DNA from: Bacteroidaceae bacterium
GTDB lineage: Bacteria > Bacteroidota > Bacteroidia > Bacteroidales > Bacteroidaceae
Direction of reading: 5' to 3'
Assembly: GCA_017962495.1 (NCBI GenBank)
Contig: JAGCVH010000075.1
Coordinates: 30,374-94,373, forward strand
Length of the DNA: 64,000 bases
Under the pieces are notes generated by a model. That model did not search any database and was not told the origin of the DNA. It was given only the letters and a program-made list of their open reading frames with translations. The position numbers were made by a program, and so were the translations under genes. Positions 18,001-29,100 of the stretch are shown here, piece by piece (within the stretch, counting starts at the first letter, position 1; each line of letters opens with the position of its first letter).

Positions 18001-21000
18001 GCTCTTTCTTGTAACTCTGCAATTTTTCCAGAACTTACGTAGTTTTCATTAGTCGGTTCTAAACCGTCCATAATACGATAAGTATTTTGTCTGCGCTCAA
18101 CATAATCACGGAGTCTGAAATCATACCAGTTGGCAATGCTGTTAGGCATTAGCTTGGTAAGCTGTTCACCTGTGGAAGTGGCCTCTGAATTCTCTGGTAA
18201 GAAGTCAGGAATTGTTTGTGGATCAAACCCGTATAAAGTTCCATCTTCGTACATCTGCTCGAGTTTTGTATCAATTAGTTCCAAGTTGGTGTAATATGAT
18301 ACGTCAACAGAATCTACGAAAGAAGGTGAACCTGTACGCTCAATTGCAAAATCACGAGGAATATTAAGATAGATATAATATGGTACGGATAATTGCGCAA
18401 CCCTTTTCATTAGGTCGTGTTGTGGGTTCGGACTTCTCCTTTTACCCATTTCGCCTTTTACTTCCTCATCTACAGCCAACATCTCAGGTAGACATGGAGG
18501 CATAGGTACACCCAAATCATCTAAACAACTAGCTACTTCACTCCATTTCGGATCTTTTTTTGCTAAGCCCTTAGCGAGGTCAGTACATGGAGGCTCTGGT
18601 AAGCTCGGTTCATCGGGACACAAACATTCACAGAGGAAACATAGTAACTTAATAATACCAGCGGCAATTACTTCACCACCTTCTCGGATGGTAACGCCGC
18701 CACCACCACCAGGACCACCTCCAGGCCCTCCGATACCTTCTACGTCATATGTTTCAGCTTGCCATGATACTCCTTTCTTTTCTGTACATTTGATTTCTTT
18801 AGCCATATCAATGAGCTTAGAAAGACATGCCCATTTTCCGTCTTCACCACAAATCCATTTGTGTTTCTCGTCAAGTCGTCCCTTACATGGTATTGAACCT
18901 TCACTTGCTCTAAACTTTCCTTTGACATTACTGCTGGCGGGTTCGTTACGGGTTACACGCACAGGAATAGTATAACTCTGTCCTGCACCTAGTGTAAAGC
19001 CCTCATGCTGAACCAATGGAGTAAATGTGAATCCAGGTACACTTGGCAGTGTTATCTGAGTCTCTAAAGCGGCTATTAAACCATCGTTGCGTAATACAAT
19101 GTTGTACATGGTAGCTTTACCATATTCAATCTCGTCCAGCCATAATGAATCAGGACAGGTCATACGTACAACTGGTACTGGCACTTGAGTTTCATATTGT
19201 ACATTTGTAACAATCTCATACTCGTCTTCAACTTCAGTCTCTACTACATCCCATGTGATGGAAACTGCTTGATAGGAGATGGTTGCTAAGTGTATGGTTG
19301 TATCGCCTGGATTCACCATAATGTTTTGTCGATAAGAATCATGCTTATCTGCAGTTACATAGAGTTGGTAGTAACCTTCGTTGATGTTTTCGAATAGTAT
19401 ACCTGCTTCGGTCTCATCTAGTGTCGTTCCTTGTACAACGATTGCTCCAGTATTATAGTCTTTTAATTGGACGGTTGCTCCTTTTACATAAGGCTTTTGT
19501 CCATCTTTGTTTCCATATATGGTGTTTTCATCACGAACTTGAACACGTAATGCACCCTTGCTTTCACTTACAACCTTTACATTGAAGTCTACAGCTACGC
19601 CATCACCATCTTCACAGTTAATAGCAATGCGCCCCTTTTGATACAGATTTACATCTAAATCATTTCCAGGAGTAAACCTTAACATCACAGTAGTAGAGTC
19701 TCCGGGTTGCATGCTTGGTAGTGTAATAGGTGTTGCCAAACTGATGAATGACGCCATACTTGATGGAGTCGTAATGGTGACAGTTCCAGTTTCGGCAAGT
19801 CCCGTATTGGTTAGAATAATAGGATAGGTTCGACTTACACCTTTGGTTACAGTAGTCTTGATATTGGTTGTTGATGCAACAAGTTTGGGTTTGTGCAATC
19901 GAGTGTAGTTATAGAAAGGAACATTCAAGCTTGCCCCTTCATCACATGTCAATTCTACTGTAATAACTTCCCAATTGTTTCCCGTTGAGGCTTCCTTGCC
20001 TGTAATAGTGTACGTGATGCTTGCGGTGCCGTCACCGGGTAGTTCACTGATACTTCCTATTTCAACCTCGTAGTTGTCAGTTGCACCCGTCAAAGTTGGA
20101 TGTATATTATGCAGAGCCAATTCGGTCATATTGTGTAGGGTAATAATTCCGGCGTACTGTTCACCCTTATACAACTCATGCTTTAGATAACCTTCTCCCT
20201 TCTTTTCGAATCCATATACATTAAACTCTCCCATAGAAGTCTTTAACCCTTCGCCAGGGTTGCATACTCCATAGTCGAAATGGCCACGATATCCTTTGGG
20301 TAATTCATATATGACACTGAAGCTTCCGTTTTCATCTGTAAGACAATCGAGTTTGGTACGATAGCCATGGAACATAACATATGGTTCAATGTGCAAATTG
20401 GCTATAGAAGAACTGCCCACAGATGTAACCTGTCCTGATAGCGTTACAATTTCTTGCTCGTTGTATGTGTTTTTGTTTGATGTAATAGTAAAAGTATATA
20501 GCGACTTTACACTTACATTAAAGGATTCAGAGTTATTGTTCACATACACTAATTCTGCATATCTCTTGTCTTCATTTAGTATTACGTTATAAATATATGA
20601 ACCTGGCACGTTAGGCATAGATGCCGTTAGAGTATATGTTTTGCTTTCACCGATTCCAATATTCTCAGGAATACTTAGCGAGCTTACTTCCGTACTATTT
20701 TGCTTCACCTTGATAAAGGTACCAGCGTGCATGGCAGCAGCACCGATGTTTTCTAATGTTACAGTAAATGTCACTTGTTGCCCAGCATTAGGGGATAAGG
20801 TGGAGACCTCAACATTAGTAAGAGCCAAATCGGGTAGTGTCCTATCGCTTATTAGTAACCAAGCAGACCCCATGCTATAGCCATTGGCTTTAGCAGTGAT
20901 GCTGACAGTGCGGTCACCTTCCTCCTGCGTGTTACTTAATGCAACAAATGAGATTGTTGTAGAAGCAGAACCTGCAGGGATTGTTACCGTTGTTGGGCAT

Positions 21001-23093
21001 GTTACATCCGTACCATCATGTTCAATAGTTACAGTCAAAGGTTGGGAATTGTCTGTCGTATTGCGTTTGATGGTAAGTGTGGCACCAGTGGCATCCCCTT
21101 CCATAATAGTGGCTTTGTTGGTGGTCACACTGAGAGCGGGACCATCGTCGTCAGTAATGGTGACAGGGATTGTGACACTAGTCTGTTTGTCACCAATGCT
21201 TTCGCAGTTACAGTCACTAATGTAGATGGCAGCTGTCACATTCACAACGCGGTCCCCATCTACTAAGGCATTATCTTTTACTCCAAGAGGGAAGGTTGCT
21301 GTTATGGCTCCTGCGGGCATGGTTACTTGACGTGTTGAATAATAGATGTCATTTGTGCCATCGTCCGTCAGTTTGATGGTAATTTGGTTGTTGGTGACTT
21401 CTGTGCGTGTGATTGTACCTAACATAGCACTGGGACCAGACCCCTCACTTACAGTTGTTGGTGTAAGTGTCATTTCAATGGCAGGCGTATCGTCATCATT
21501 CAGGATAAATAGAATCTCTGCCTTTTGATGGTGGTCAGCTGTACCTGTCAGTTTGATGGTTTGTGGATTAGCCGGTGTCTTGTCCTGTACGACAGGAATG
21601 TCGATGGTTGCTGTAGTTGCTCCTGCCTCGAAGGCTATGCGCTGTGGCAGTTTGAAACGCTTCGACTGCTCAATGGTTAGATAAACGTATAGGTCTTCGG
21701 GATAATATCGTTCAGGAACTGTGGCAGTTACATGCATCACATCTCCTTCGTTATATTCGCTTTTATCCAGAGTTAGGGTTAGAGGTACGAGGTCGTTATC
21801 TTCAACACGTACACTGTCTATTACGCACGAATAACCATTATTCAAAGGTTCATTGACAACGATGGCAACACGTTGGTCGACATTGATATCCTCATTGTCG
21901 ATGGGGTAGAGGTCGATGTAGGTCTTATTGCTCTGGGCAGTAAACTTTACTTGTCCACTACCATCCGAACCAACTCTAAGCCTTCCTGTATTTCCAGAAG
22001 CGTCACGAGTTGTAACGCTGAAGGTCTGTGCTTCGCTTAAGTCGCCAGTACGACGTAGCTCACATCTGAAATAGGAAGAAGATTTCTCAGGAATGAGGTT
22101 CTTGTAGGGTGTTAGAACAAGATACTTCTGCACACGCAAAGAATAGCCACTGCCATAAGCAGTATTATTGGCTTGGTTTAGAGGAATCTCATTACAGTTG
22201 GCAGCTGGCACTATTTGTACAACTGGGCGACAATTGCCACTGATGCCAGGATACTCATCGAGATTTACTGAGAACTGACGACTTACGTTAGCTCCAGCTT
22301 CCAGTGTTCCTTCGTAGGCTGTTGTTCCAACATAGACGCGTGTACGATTCTCATTCTCCAAATAGAGTTTTTCAGTCCACCCTGCACCGGTAGCACTATC
22401 GCCTTGGTTCACCACCTTCCATGCGAAGTCAAGTTGGTCACCAGGGTTTGCAAGTGTTTGAGAAACTGTTACATTAGTCGGCACAAGGTCGGGACGCGGA
22501 ATAACTTCCACGGTAACAGTACCCGTAGTTCCCGTGGTGCTTGTTGCAACTTGATTACCTTCGCGGTCGCTTAAAATAATCTTATTGTCACGTAAAGCAC
22601 TTACTAATTGTGCACCGTTTGCCAGTGTTTCCGGCAGAGGCATACTTATAGTAAGTAATGTACCGCTACTACCAACAATGGGTGAATTGTCAACATTAGT
22701 AATGATTACACGATAAACATATTTGTACTCACGATTTGCACCATCATTATAGTACATATTAGTGTTGCCCATTGACCTTACGGACATATCAAAACCATTG
22801 GTGCGACTACGGTTGAGGTAGAAGGGAAGCTTTGAACCTCCCGTCTCCTCGTCAGTTACTGTGGATAGCTGATAGGGTAGACCTATCTCGAACTGCACAC
22901 CACAAATGTCACTCTGGTTATTGAGTTCAATGGGTATGACGGCCGTCTTTCCAGCGGGGAAAGTAACATCACCAATACTCAGTTCATTTGTTTGAGCAGC
23001 TATACCGCCGATTAAACATTGAACATTGAATACTGAACTCTGAAAGTGGACTACGCCGATAAGTAGGGCGAAGGTCAATAACGTACGTCTCAT
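15051..23093 (-). CDS. Giant secreted protein with CARDB, Calx-beta and Listeria-Bacteroides repeat domains
   Basis: About 2680 residues (2691 from the ATG at 23126). A signal peptide ends at GGIAAQ. Then, counted from 23126, come a cohesin-like strand region (45-210), a CARDB-like domain (from about 213, PDLVPTNVTVSQTLANPGDQ), three or four Calx-beta-type repeats (about 330-760; EYNEGD, VSEGSG, IMEGDA, each closing in DDD or DND), a second CARDB (about 765-870), several Ig-like domains, a Cys- and Gly-rich insert (about 1440-1530), more beta domains, two Listeria-Bacteroides-type repeats (about 2270-2460; TATANEGYNFDYW, LKATANEGYRI) and the tail GIYIMNGHRVVIK. It looks like a long surface adhesin. 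It starts 18-51 bp after the BspA-like gene, so they are probably co-transcribed. Confidence 0.8.
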   Translation of the reverse strand: MRRTLLTFALLIGVVHFQSSVFNVQCLIGGIAAQTNELSIGDVTFPAGKTAVIPIELNNQSDICGVQFEIGLPYQLSTVTDEETGGSKLPFYLNRSRTNGFDMSVRSMGNTNMYYNDGANREYKYVYRVIITNVDNSPIVGSSGTLLTISMPLPETLANGAQLVSALRDNKIILSDREGNQVATSTTGTTGTVTVEVIPRPDLVPTNVTVSQTLANPGDQLDFAWKVVNQGDSATGAGWTEKLYLENENRTRVYVGTTAYEGTLEAGANVSRQFSVNLDEYPGISGNCRPVVQIVPAANCNEIPLNQANNTAYGSGYSLRVQKYLVLTPYKNLIPEKSSSYFRCELRRTGDLSEAQTFSVTTRDASGNTGRLRVGSDGSGQVKFTAQSNKTYIDLYPIDNEDINVDQRVAIVVNEPLNNGYSCVIDSVRVEDNDLVPLTLTLDKSEYNEGDVMHVTATVPERYYPEDLYVYLTIEQSKRFKLPQRIAFEAGATTATIDIPVVQDKTPANPQTIKLTGTADHHQKAEILFILNDDDTPAIEMTLTPTTVSEGSGPSAMLGTITRTEVTNNQITIKLTDDGTNDIYYSTRQVTMPAGAITATFPLGVKDNALVDGDRVVNVTAAIYISDCNCESIGDKQTSVTIPVTITDDDGPALSVTTNKATIMEGDATGATLTIKRNTTDNSQPLTVTIEHDGTDVTCPTTVTIPAGSASTTISFVALSNTQEEGDRTVSITAKANGYSMGSAWLLISDRTLPDLALTNVEVSTLSPNAGQQVTFTVTLENIGAAAMHAGTFIKVKQNSTEVSSLSIPENIGIGESKTYTLTASMPNVPGSYIYNVILNEDKRYAELVYVNNNSESFNVSVKSLYTFTITSNKNTYNEQEIVTLSGQVTSVGSSSIANLHIEPYVMFHGYRTKLDCLTDENGSFSVIYELPKGYRGHFDYGVCNPGEGLKTSMGEFNVYGFEKKGEGYLKHELYKGEQYAGIITLHNMTELALHNIHPTLTGATDNYEVEIGSISELPGDGTASITYTITGKEASTGNNWEVITVELTCDEGASLNVPFYNYTRLHKPKLVASTTNIKTTVTKGVSRTYPIILTNTGLAETGTVTITTPSSMASFISLATPITLPSMQPGDSTTVMLRFTPGNDLDVNLYQKGRIAINCEDGDGVAVDFNVKVVSESKGALRVQVRDENTIYGNKDGQKPYVKGATVQLKDYNTGAIVVQGTTLDETEAGILFENINEGYYQLYVTADKHDSYRQNIMVNPGDTTIHLATISYQAVSITWDVVETEVEDEYEIVTNVQYETQVPVPVVRMTCPDSLWLDEIEYGKATMYNIVLRNDGLIAALETQITLPSVPGFTFTPLVQHEGFTLGAGQSYTIPVRVTRNEPASSNVKGKFRASEGSIPCKGRLDEKHKWICGEDGKWACLSKLIDMAKEIKCTEKKGVSWQAETYDVEGIGGPGGGPGGGGGVTIREGGEVIAAGIIKLLCFLCECLCPDEPSLPEPPCTDLAKGLAKKDPKWSEVASCLDDLGVPMPPCLPEMLAVDEEVKGEMGKRRSPNPQHDLMKRVAQLSVPYYIYLNIPRDFAIERTGSPSFVDSVDVSYYTNLELIDTKLEQMYEDGTLYGFDPQTIPDFLPENSEATSTGEQLTKLMPNSIANWYDFRLRDYVERRQNTYRIMDGLEPTNENYVSSGKIAELQERADSCNQVLVDLGFISWEELLVAINAARLEYFEGASSNTCATVKLEIEQKLVLTRQAFRGTLTVDNATTNNLTNIELEVIVQNLLGEQATSHEFQINFESITGFEGTTEGPWRLGPNAKGVATVLFIPTKYAAPDSLTTYSFGGNLSWNDGDTYQTRALYPVSLQVKPSPELDLTYFMQRDIYGDNPLTEEVEPIIPAEFTVLIHNKGKGEATNVRMMTKQPKIVENEKGLAVDFAIVSSSLNGGEKAMALDSLIATQFGDIPAGGSSYATWDLTCTLLGHFTSYDVSVTHVTSYGNPDLSLLDQVTIHELIHSVNARFGEQKYRAWVCNDVEDGHAEPDHIYFSNGEDEDLKTLSSITTITALGDSKWRVRVTVPQKEWFYTAVSDPTGGSSKILSIKDENTGEDIDPENFWTTQWTMQDGFDPVAENKLHIVDYASGPKTFSYIIEFEPTPDLRLDVTSIETVPDEKDIAETVIDQLTVTFNKPIEVTTFNRDDIVLRYEGEKQNTAIPITMVENDSIFRLNTSALSENGYYILQVKTDSIMDKEGFLGFNGKQVKWMLFKDGLVHYNVSPWPEDAGTIQTSTGASSGDQEYGNNVTMTATANEGYNFDYWALNPSGNGGTSGVKGKRFAKATGASINVDELERISTDPSITVELNKTYNLVAVFKPKTYMVNVVMPTAVGEVNIGSGIYEYGTVLNLKATANEGYRIIGFVVDEEEIDGDEYDHTVTGDATIVIDYKDLSPVSVILQDTKDYIPEAIELANVKLQRSFRKGSWNTICLPCDVNNPGEVFGTGTKVARLTSMEGELMHFSLVNQMKANIPYLIKPGILMSNSLVANGETKTSLFDILGTSIEEPEGDRPIDTIEEGVSFIGSYVVESVPKDAGYYYISSDLLYYVDASANVPTGRFRGYFHADIEGLAKRVGVKIEDEIETIIVDVDENSNISNAIYSIDGKLVRPAGTSAKELRNLPKGIYIMNGHRVVIK

Positions 23094-23144
23094 AGCATTC
23101 GACATTTTACATTTTACACTTGACATATCTTGGTCCTCCTTTCG

Positions 23145-26100
23145 TTATTTGATTATTGTTTTTTTACCATTTACTATGTAGACGCCACCCTTCTTTGGGT
23201 TCGACACTTTGCGACCACTCATGTCGTAGACATCGTTAGCGTCGTCATATACATTCACTCCATTGATGTCAGTAACACGATCGCGGATGCCAATTTCCAG
23301 GTGATTAGTTTCCTCGTCACTCAAGACTGCATGTGAGATGGCGCAAGTGTTATCAACTCCACTTACAAGGTCATATTCGCCTTCGGGTAATGTCATTCCT
23401 GCAATGCTGTAGATTACTACGCGTACGCTGTTACCAATCTGCTTCTTAACCATGCGGAAGCCGGAGAGAGTGGGGGATAGAGTAATGTCGTCTGCGTTTG
23501 CATCGACGATGGTCAGCTGTATGGCTGCCACTTCGTCGCTATTCGCCATACGTACTCTACCGTTTTCAATGGCCACATTGTTACGAGCGATGCTATATTC
23601 TCTATTATACAATGCGCGTACGCCCGCAGGAGTTTGCACTTCATCAAAGTCAAGGATGTGGTTTACACAGATTACAGCATCGCGAACATCAATGGCATTG
23701 TCACTATTGCCGTCGGCAGAAGTGAAGTTGAAGAACTGACTTGAAGGTCTCGAATCATTCAACGCATAATAGATAACCTTTTGCAGGTCGGTTACATCTA
23801 CACTTAGGTCGGCATTGATATCACCATCTATCCAGTCAAAGATAAAGATCTTGGTAAGGGCGTATTGTTCACTACCACCAGATGTTGAATAATATGGATA
23901 CAGAGCTACAGGCGTATTCTTGGGCAGGTTGAATATCTTAGAACTATTGAAATATGGTTCGTATAGTCCTTCACTATTCTTCTTAAAGTCGCAATAACTT
24001 GAGTTGTTGTAATCGTAATACCTGTAATAACTACCATCCCAGTATGTGCGTTGAAGATAGCTTGTCGAACGATTATAGTTCTGATTGGAGTGGTTATAGA
24101 GTTGTAGCGAGTTCCATTCTACCTCGAATGGTACCCCCAATGTAACGACCTGTGCAGGATTATCTTCTGTAACCACAGGCGAGTGGGTCTTGTAGTCCAT
24201 GAATTGGTCGGTCAGCCAGAAATTTGTGCATGCCGTATTCGTATATGGCTGCGACATCGCCGTAAGTCGATTATAGGCTAGACTCATGTTCTCAAGGTTT
24301 GGTAACTTCGAAAGGAAAGGATACGCATCACCCTCTAGTTCGTTACCCCACATGCGTAAGTAGGTTATCTTCTCGTTAACAAAGGCCTCGGGTAGTAAAG
24401 TCGTAAGGTTGCCACTAATGAAGTTATTTGGCAACTCCAAATATGTCAGTTCTGGAAGGTAGAAAATAGAGTCGGGTAGTTCACCACGCAGATTGTTATT
24501 GTTAATGGAGATTTTCGTAATATGTCCATCCTTTGTGGTCACGCCTATCCATTTTCCTACATACAAATCATCGGAACTGAGATCCCACTTCGTTGTCCAG
24601 TTTTCACCATCCAGTTCACGGTAGATGACCTTCATGATGGCAAAGTCTAAGGAGTCGAGTTTGTCGCCCGGCGAGAATGTGCGAATCTCCTTGAAGTCCT
24701 TCCAAATATTGGTAGCAAGGTAGAGACTGTCTGCTCCCTCAGGAACTTCCAATATACACTTTTTGTAGTAGCTGCTCACATAACTTGTGCTAATGGCAGG
24801 AGGCGTTCCTGCATATATGCGCAATGTCTCTAAGTTATCACAATAATAGAAGTAATCGAAGTAACTGTTACCTGAATAGTTCATATTCTTTCCTAAGGTT
24901 GCAGTTCTCAAACTATCGCAATTGTAGAATGTATATCTACCAAGTGTCGTAACACTATCGGGAATTTCAATACTGCGCAGCCATGAACCATAGAATGCTT
25001 CGTAACCAATACTCTTCAGACTAATGGGTAACTCAATTTCCGACAAACCATATGTATATTGGAAAGCATAGTCACCGATAGTTTGTAGTGAAGTGGGGAA
25101 TGTAAATTCCTTAAAGTTACAGTTATAGAATGCATATTGGTTAATTGTTGTAACAGTGTTAGGCAGTTCTGGGTTCTGCAGGTTCTGACATCCGTAGAAT
25201 GTAGAATTGGGTATCACCGTCTTGTCTGCAGGCCATGTTACTTGTTGTAAAGAATCACATTCGTAGAAAATACCGTTGCCCCAGGTGGTTATTCCTTCGG
25301 GTAGGGTCATCTTCTTGATGCCACTGTACTCAAACGCATAACTGTTAAGGGTTGTCAATCCAGAGGGTAGACTCTCCAGTTGCAATTTGGGACAATAGGC
25401 AAAGGCATATTCTCCGATAGTCTTAAGCCCTGCGGGCAGTGTTGCCAAATTGAGTTTATCACAACTGTAGAATGCATAATTGTTGATTGTTTCCAAATTG
25501 TCTGGAAGTTTTTCAAGATTCAGTGAGTCGCAGTTTTGGAATGCGTAGCTGCCAATTGTTGTAATTCCATCGTTTAAATCAATGGTTGGAAGTTTAGTAC
25601 AACCATTAAAGGCATACGAGTTTATAACATTGATTCCGTCATGCATTTCAACTTCAGTCAGAGCAGTACAATTCTGGAAGAGGTACGAGGCCACATTATT
25701 GACACCTGTAGGCATCTTGGCTCTTTGCAGGGACTTGCAACCACTGAACGCTCCGTTAAGGAGTGATACAATACGGTCAGGGATTTCAATCTCCGTAAAT
25801 CCTGTATTCGAGAACGAATAATTTGACAATTGTGTCAATTGGGGATACTTGTCAAAGTCGAAGTTCGTAAGCGAAGTACAGCCAGAGAATGTATATTGTC
25901 CAATGCTGCTCGTCTGGCTCGATAATTCGACATCTGTCAGTGCAGTACAGCCCTGGAAGGTGTAATTAGGAATGTTTGTGATGGTTTCTGGCAGAGTTAT
26001 ACTGGGTAATGATGTACAGCTTGCAAAGACGTATGTACTCATGCTATTTAATGTTTCCGGCATTGTTATGTCGGCTAGTTTATAACAACTATAAAAAGCA

Positions 26101-29100
26101 TATTGACCTATAGTCTTCATCGCTGTTGGCAGAGTTATTTTCGTTAGGCTATTACAGTAAGCGAATGAATAGGACTGAATTTCGTTGAGTGATTCGGGAA
26201 GTACAATTTCTGTCAATGCATCACAATCATTGAAAGCAGAGGCCTTGATGGTGATAAGTCCTTCATTAAATATTACTCCTTTTAGTTTCTGACAACCGTA
26301 GAATGCCTGCTCGGGTATTGTACGAAGGGTGGCAGGAATCGTAATCGGTTCTGTTAGGTTGGCACAAGACGTGAAAACGTATGTTCCTAATGTGTCTAAT
26401 GCTTCGGAGAGGTTGATACTATATAGCTTGTCACAACTGTTGAAGGCATATGTTCCGATACTGGTTACCTTGTTTCCCATTGTGACGGTGCGCAGGGCAT
26501 CGCAGTCGTAGAAGGCATATTGGCCGATACTGGTTACACTATCTGGTATTACAATGGATTGCAGGTAATCCATGTTTCGGAACGTGTAAGTATTGATTTG
26601 CTTTAACTTCGAAGGCAGTGTCAGTGATGTTATTTTATTATTGTAGCTACTGCTTCGATTATAGCTAAAGGCATAGCTACCAATGCTTTCCACTGCGTCA
26701 GGTATGATAACCTCGGTCAGTTGTGGGCAGTCGCTAAATGCATACGAATTGATTTTCGTTACATCTTTTGGTAGAATAAGTCGCTGTAATGATGTCATGT
26801 ATGCAAACATATATGTACCGACAATATTATTCTCGGTGTTATAACTGTTGCTACCATATTGTGAGGCTTCACCACTGCTGGAAATTGTCCATTGATGATA
26901 TGAGTCGCCACCATTTACAATTTGTGCATTCTCCAAATCCAGTGTTTGCAGATTGACGAGATAACGGTGGATGTAATCTATGTCCGTACCATTGATGGGG
27001 CCACTAACGGTTAAATTTAGAATACTTGCTGGGTCAAGTTCTGCCGCTAATATTTTTTCCTGAAGTTCGCCACCATTCTCTGTTGCAATTAAGCGCTCGT
27101 CGGTAGAACCGATTGGGAGAATGCGGAAGCGACTAGTATAAGAATTGTTCTTGTAGGAATCTACCAATTCGGCCGGTACAAATAGAATCATGCCATCGGG
27201 CAGTCCATAGTAACTATTGCTACTAGTAAACGGGTTGGTTTGACCAGGTAAAGTTATACTTAATAATTTAAGAATGTAACTGCTTGAATAACTCGACTGG
27301 CTGTACCATGTCGTGAGGTTCTCTCCCATCTCCAAGTTTGTCAGGTCATAGTCTTGGCAGATAGCATAACTGCTGACGCTTGTCACAGCCCCCAGACCCT
27401 TAAGCTCTCTCAGTTTACTACAATAAGCAAATACATACTGATTAAGAGTTGTCACCTTGTTGTGGCAATCGAAACTGGTTAAACTGGAACAATATGCAAA
27501 TGCATAATTCCCGATTGTTGTGACATTCTCTCCACCTGCGACTTCTTGCAGTTTGTCACAGCTATAGAATGTGTTCTCACCGATGCTTGTAATGCCATCA
27601 GGTATAGTTATATTAATCAGAGCATCACAATCGTAGAAGGCATATTGACCAATTGTTGTGAGTTGGTCTGGAAGCGTAATTGTGCGCAGACTGTCACAGT
27701 TGTAGAATGCATAATTGCCAATGTTTGTCAGCCCTGTAGGTAAGTTGATTTCTGAGAATTTATTACCATAGAAGGCGTAACTACCAACACTCGTAATTTG
27801 GTTACCAAGTATCACTTCCTTTGTTGCTGTGTTATATCGCAAGAAATTATTAGGTATCTCGGTGTATGTACCATTGAAGACAAACTTCTCAATGTATGTA
27901 TAGTTTCCGTTATAGAAAATATTACTGTTGATGCTCTGTACTTTCGGACCAAAGGCAATCTCTTTAAGTGTTGAGATGTTTTGGAAAGCATAGTTTCCGA
28001 TGGTTTCCACATTATCAGGAATGAATGCCTTGGTGAGTTTAGTGTTATAGAAAGCATATTGCCCGATGCTTACTATACTTTCACCGCCAGTAACATTAGT
28101 CAATTCTGTACATCCATAGAATGCGTAGTTGCCAATGGAAGTTATTTGTTCCGACAAATCTATCTCACTGATTCTTGTTTGATAGAAAGCGTAATTGGTA
28201 ACTGCATTAACCGTAAATGTTTGGCCGTAGAAGGTAATAGTATTGGGAATTACGAGCGCATCTGTAACATCTGCATTTACTGCAGGCTTGTTTTGAGAAC
28301 CTGTTCCTACGCTTGCTGTGCAATTGCCTTCTTCGACGCTTGTGATAATGTATCTAATCTTATTTCCATTCTCATCCTCGATGGTTGCAATATCACCCAC
28401 ACGTGCACCTGCATTCTCTCCACGATCTTCAACAATCTCGGAGAAGTATGGTGCCCAATTGCTATTCAAATAGGCAGAACCACAACTGTCAGGCACTACG
28501 AGTATACACTCAGGGGTTATGCCCTGGAAGGTTTGTATACCTGAATAATTGTTGATGGTAGGAGGTACTTTTGCATTTGTACGGAACTCCGTTAACCCTG
28601 TGCAATTTGCAAAGGCTTTGGCACCAATCGTCTTTATGGTGGCAGGGATGGTGACCTTTGTCAAATTCGACAAGTTGTAGAATGCACTGTCGGCAATGGC
28701 TACAATGGGGAAGGTTAGGGTAGAGTCTCCCGTGACATACTCTATGGTTTGAGGTATCTCGAACTCACCTTCAGTGCTTTCGGCGAGAACGGCACCACTG
28801 CCAGTACCCATTTGTACTGTAATATTATTATTCTCGTCACGACCATATACCCTATAAGGAATGCCATCAACGTAGAAAGAGAATGGGAAGTATGTGGCCC
28901 AATCGGAGAAGACATAGGCATTCTCGTTCTCAACAGTGAGTGTGCAGTAGCTTGCAATGTTGCTTGGGAAAGCATTGCTTTGTAAACTGGCAGGTGTCTT
29001 ACTCAAACATTGAATGTTGTGCAAGTTACCACAATTGTAGAATGCGTAAGTTCCAATTGAAGTTATACCTTCACCCAAAACAATGTTTTGCAGATTCGAA

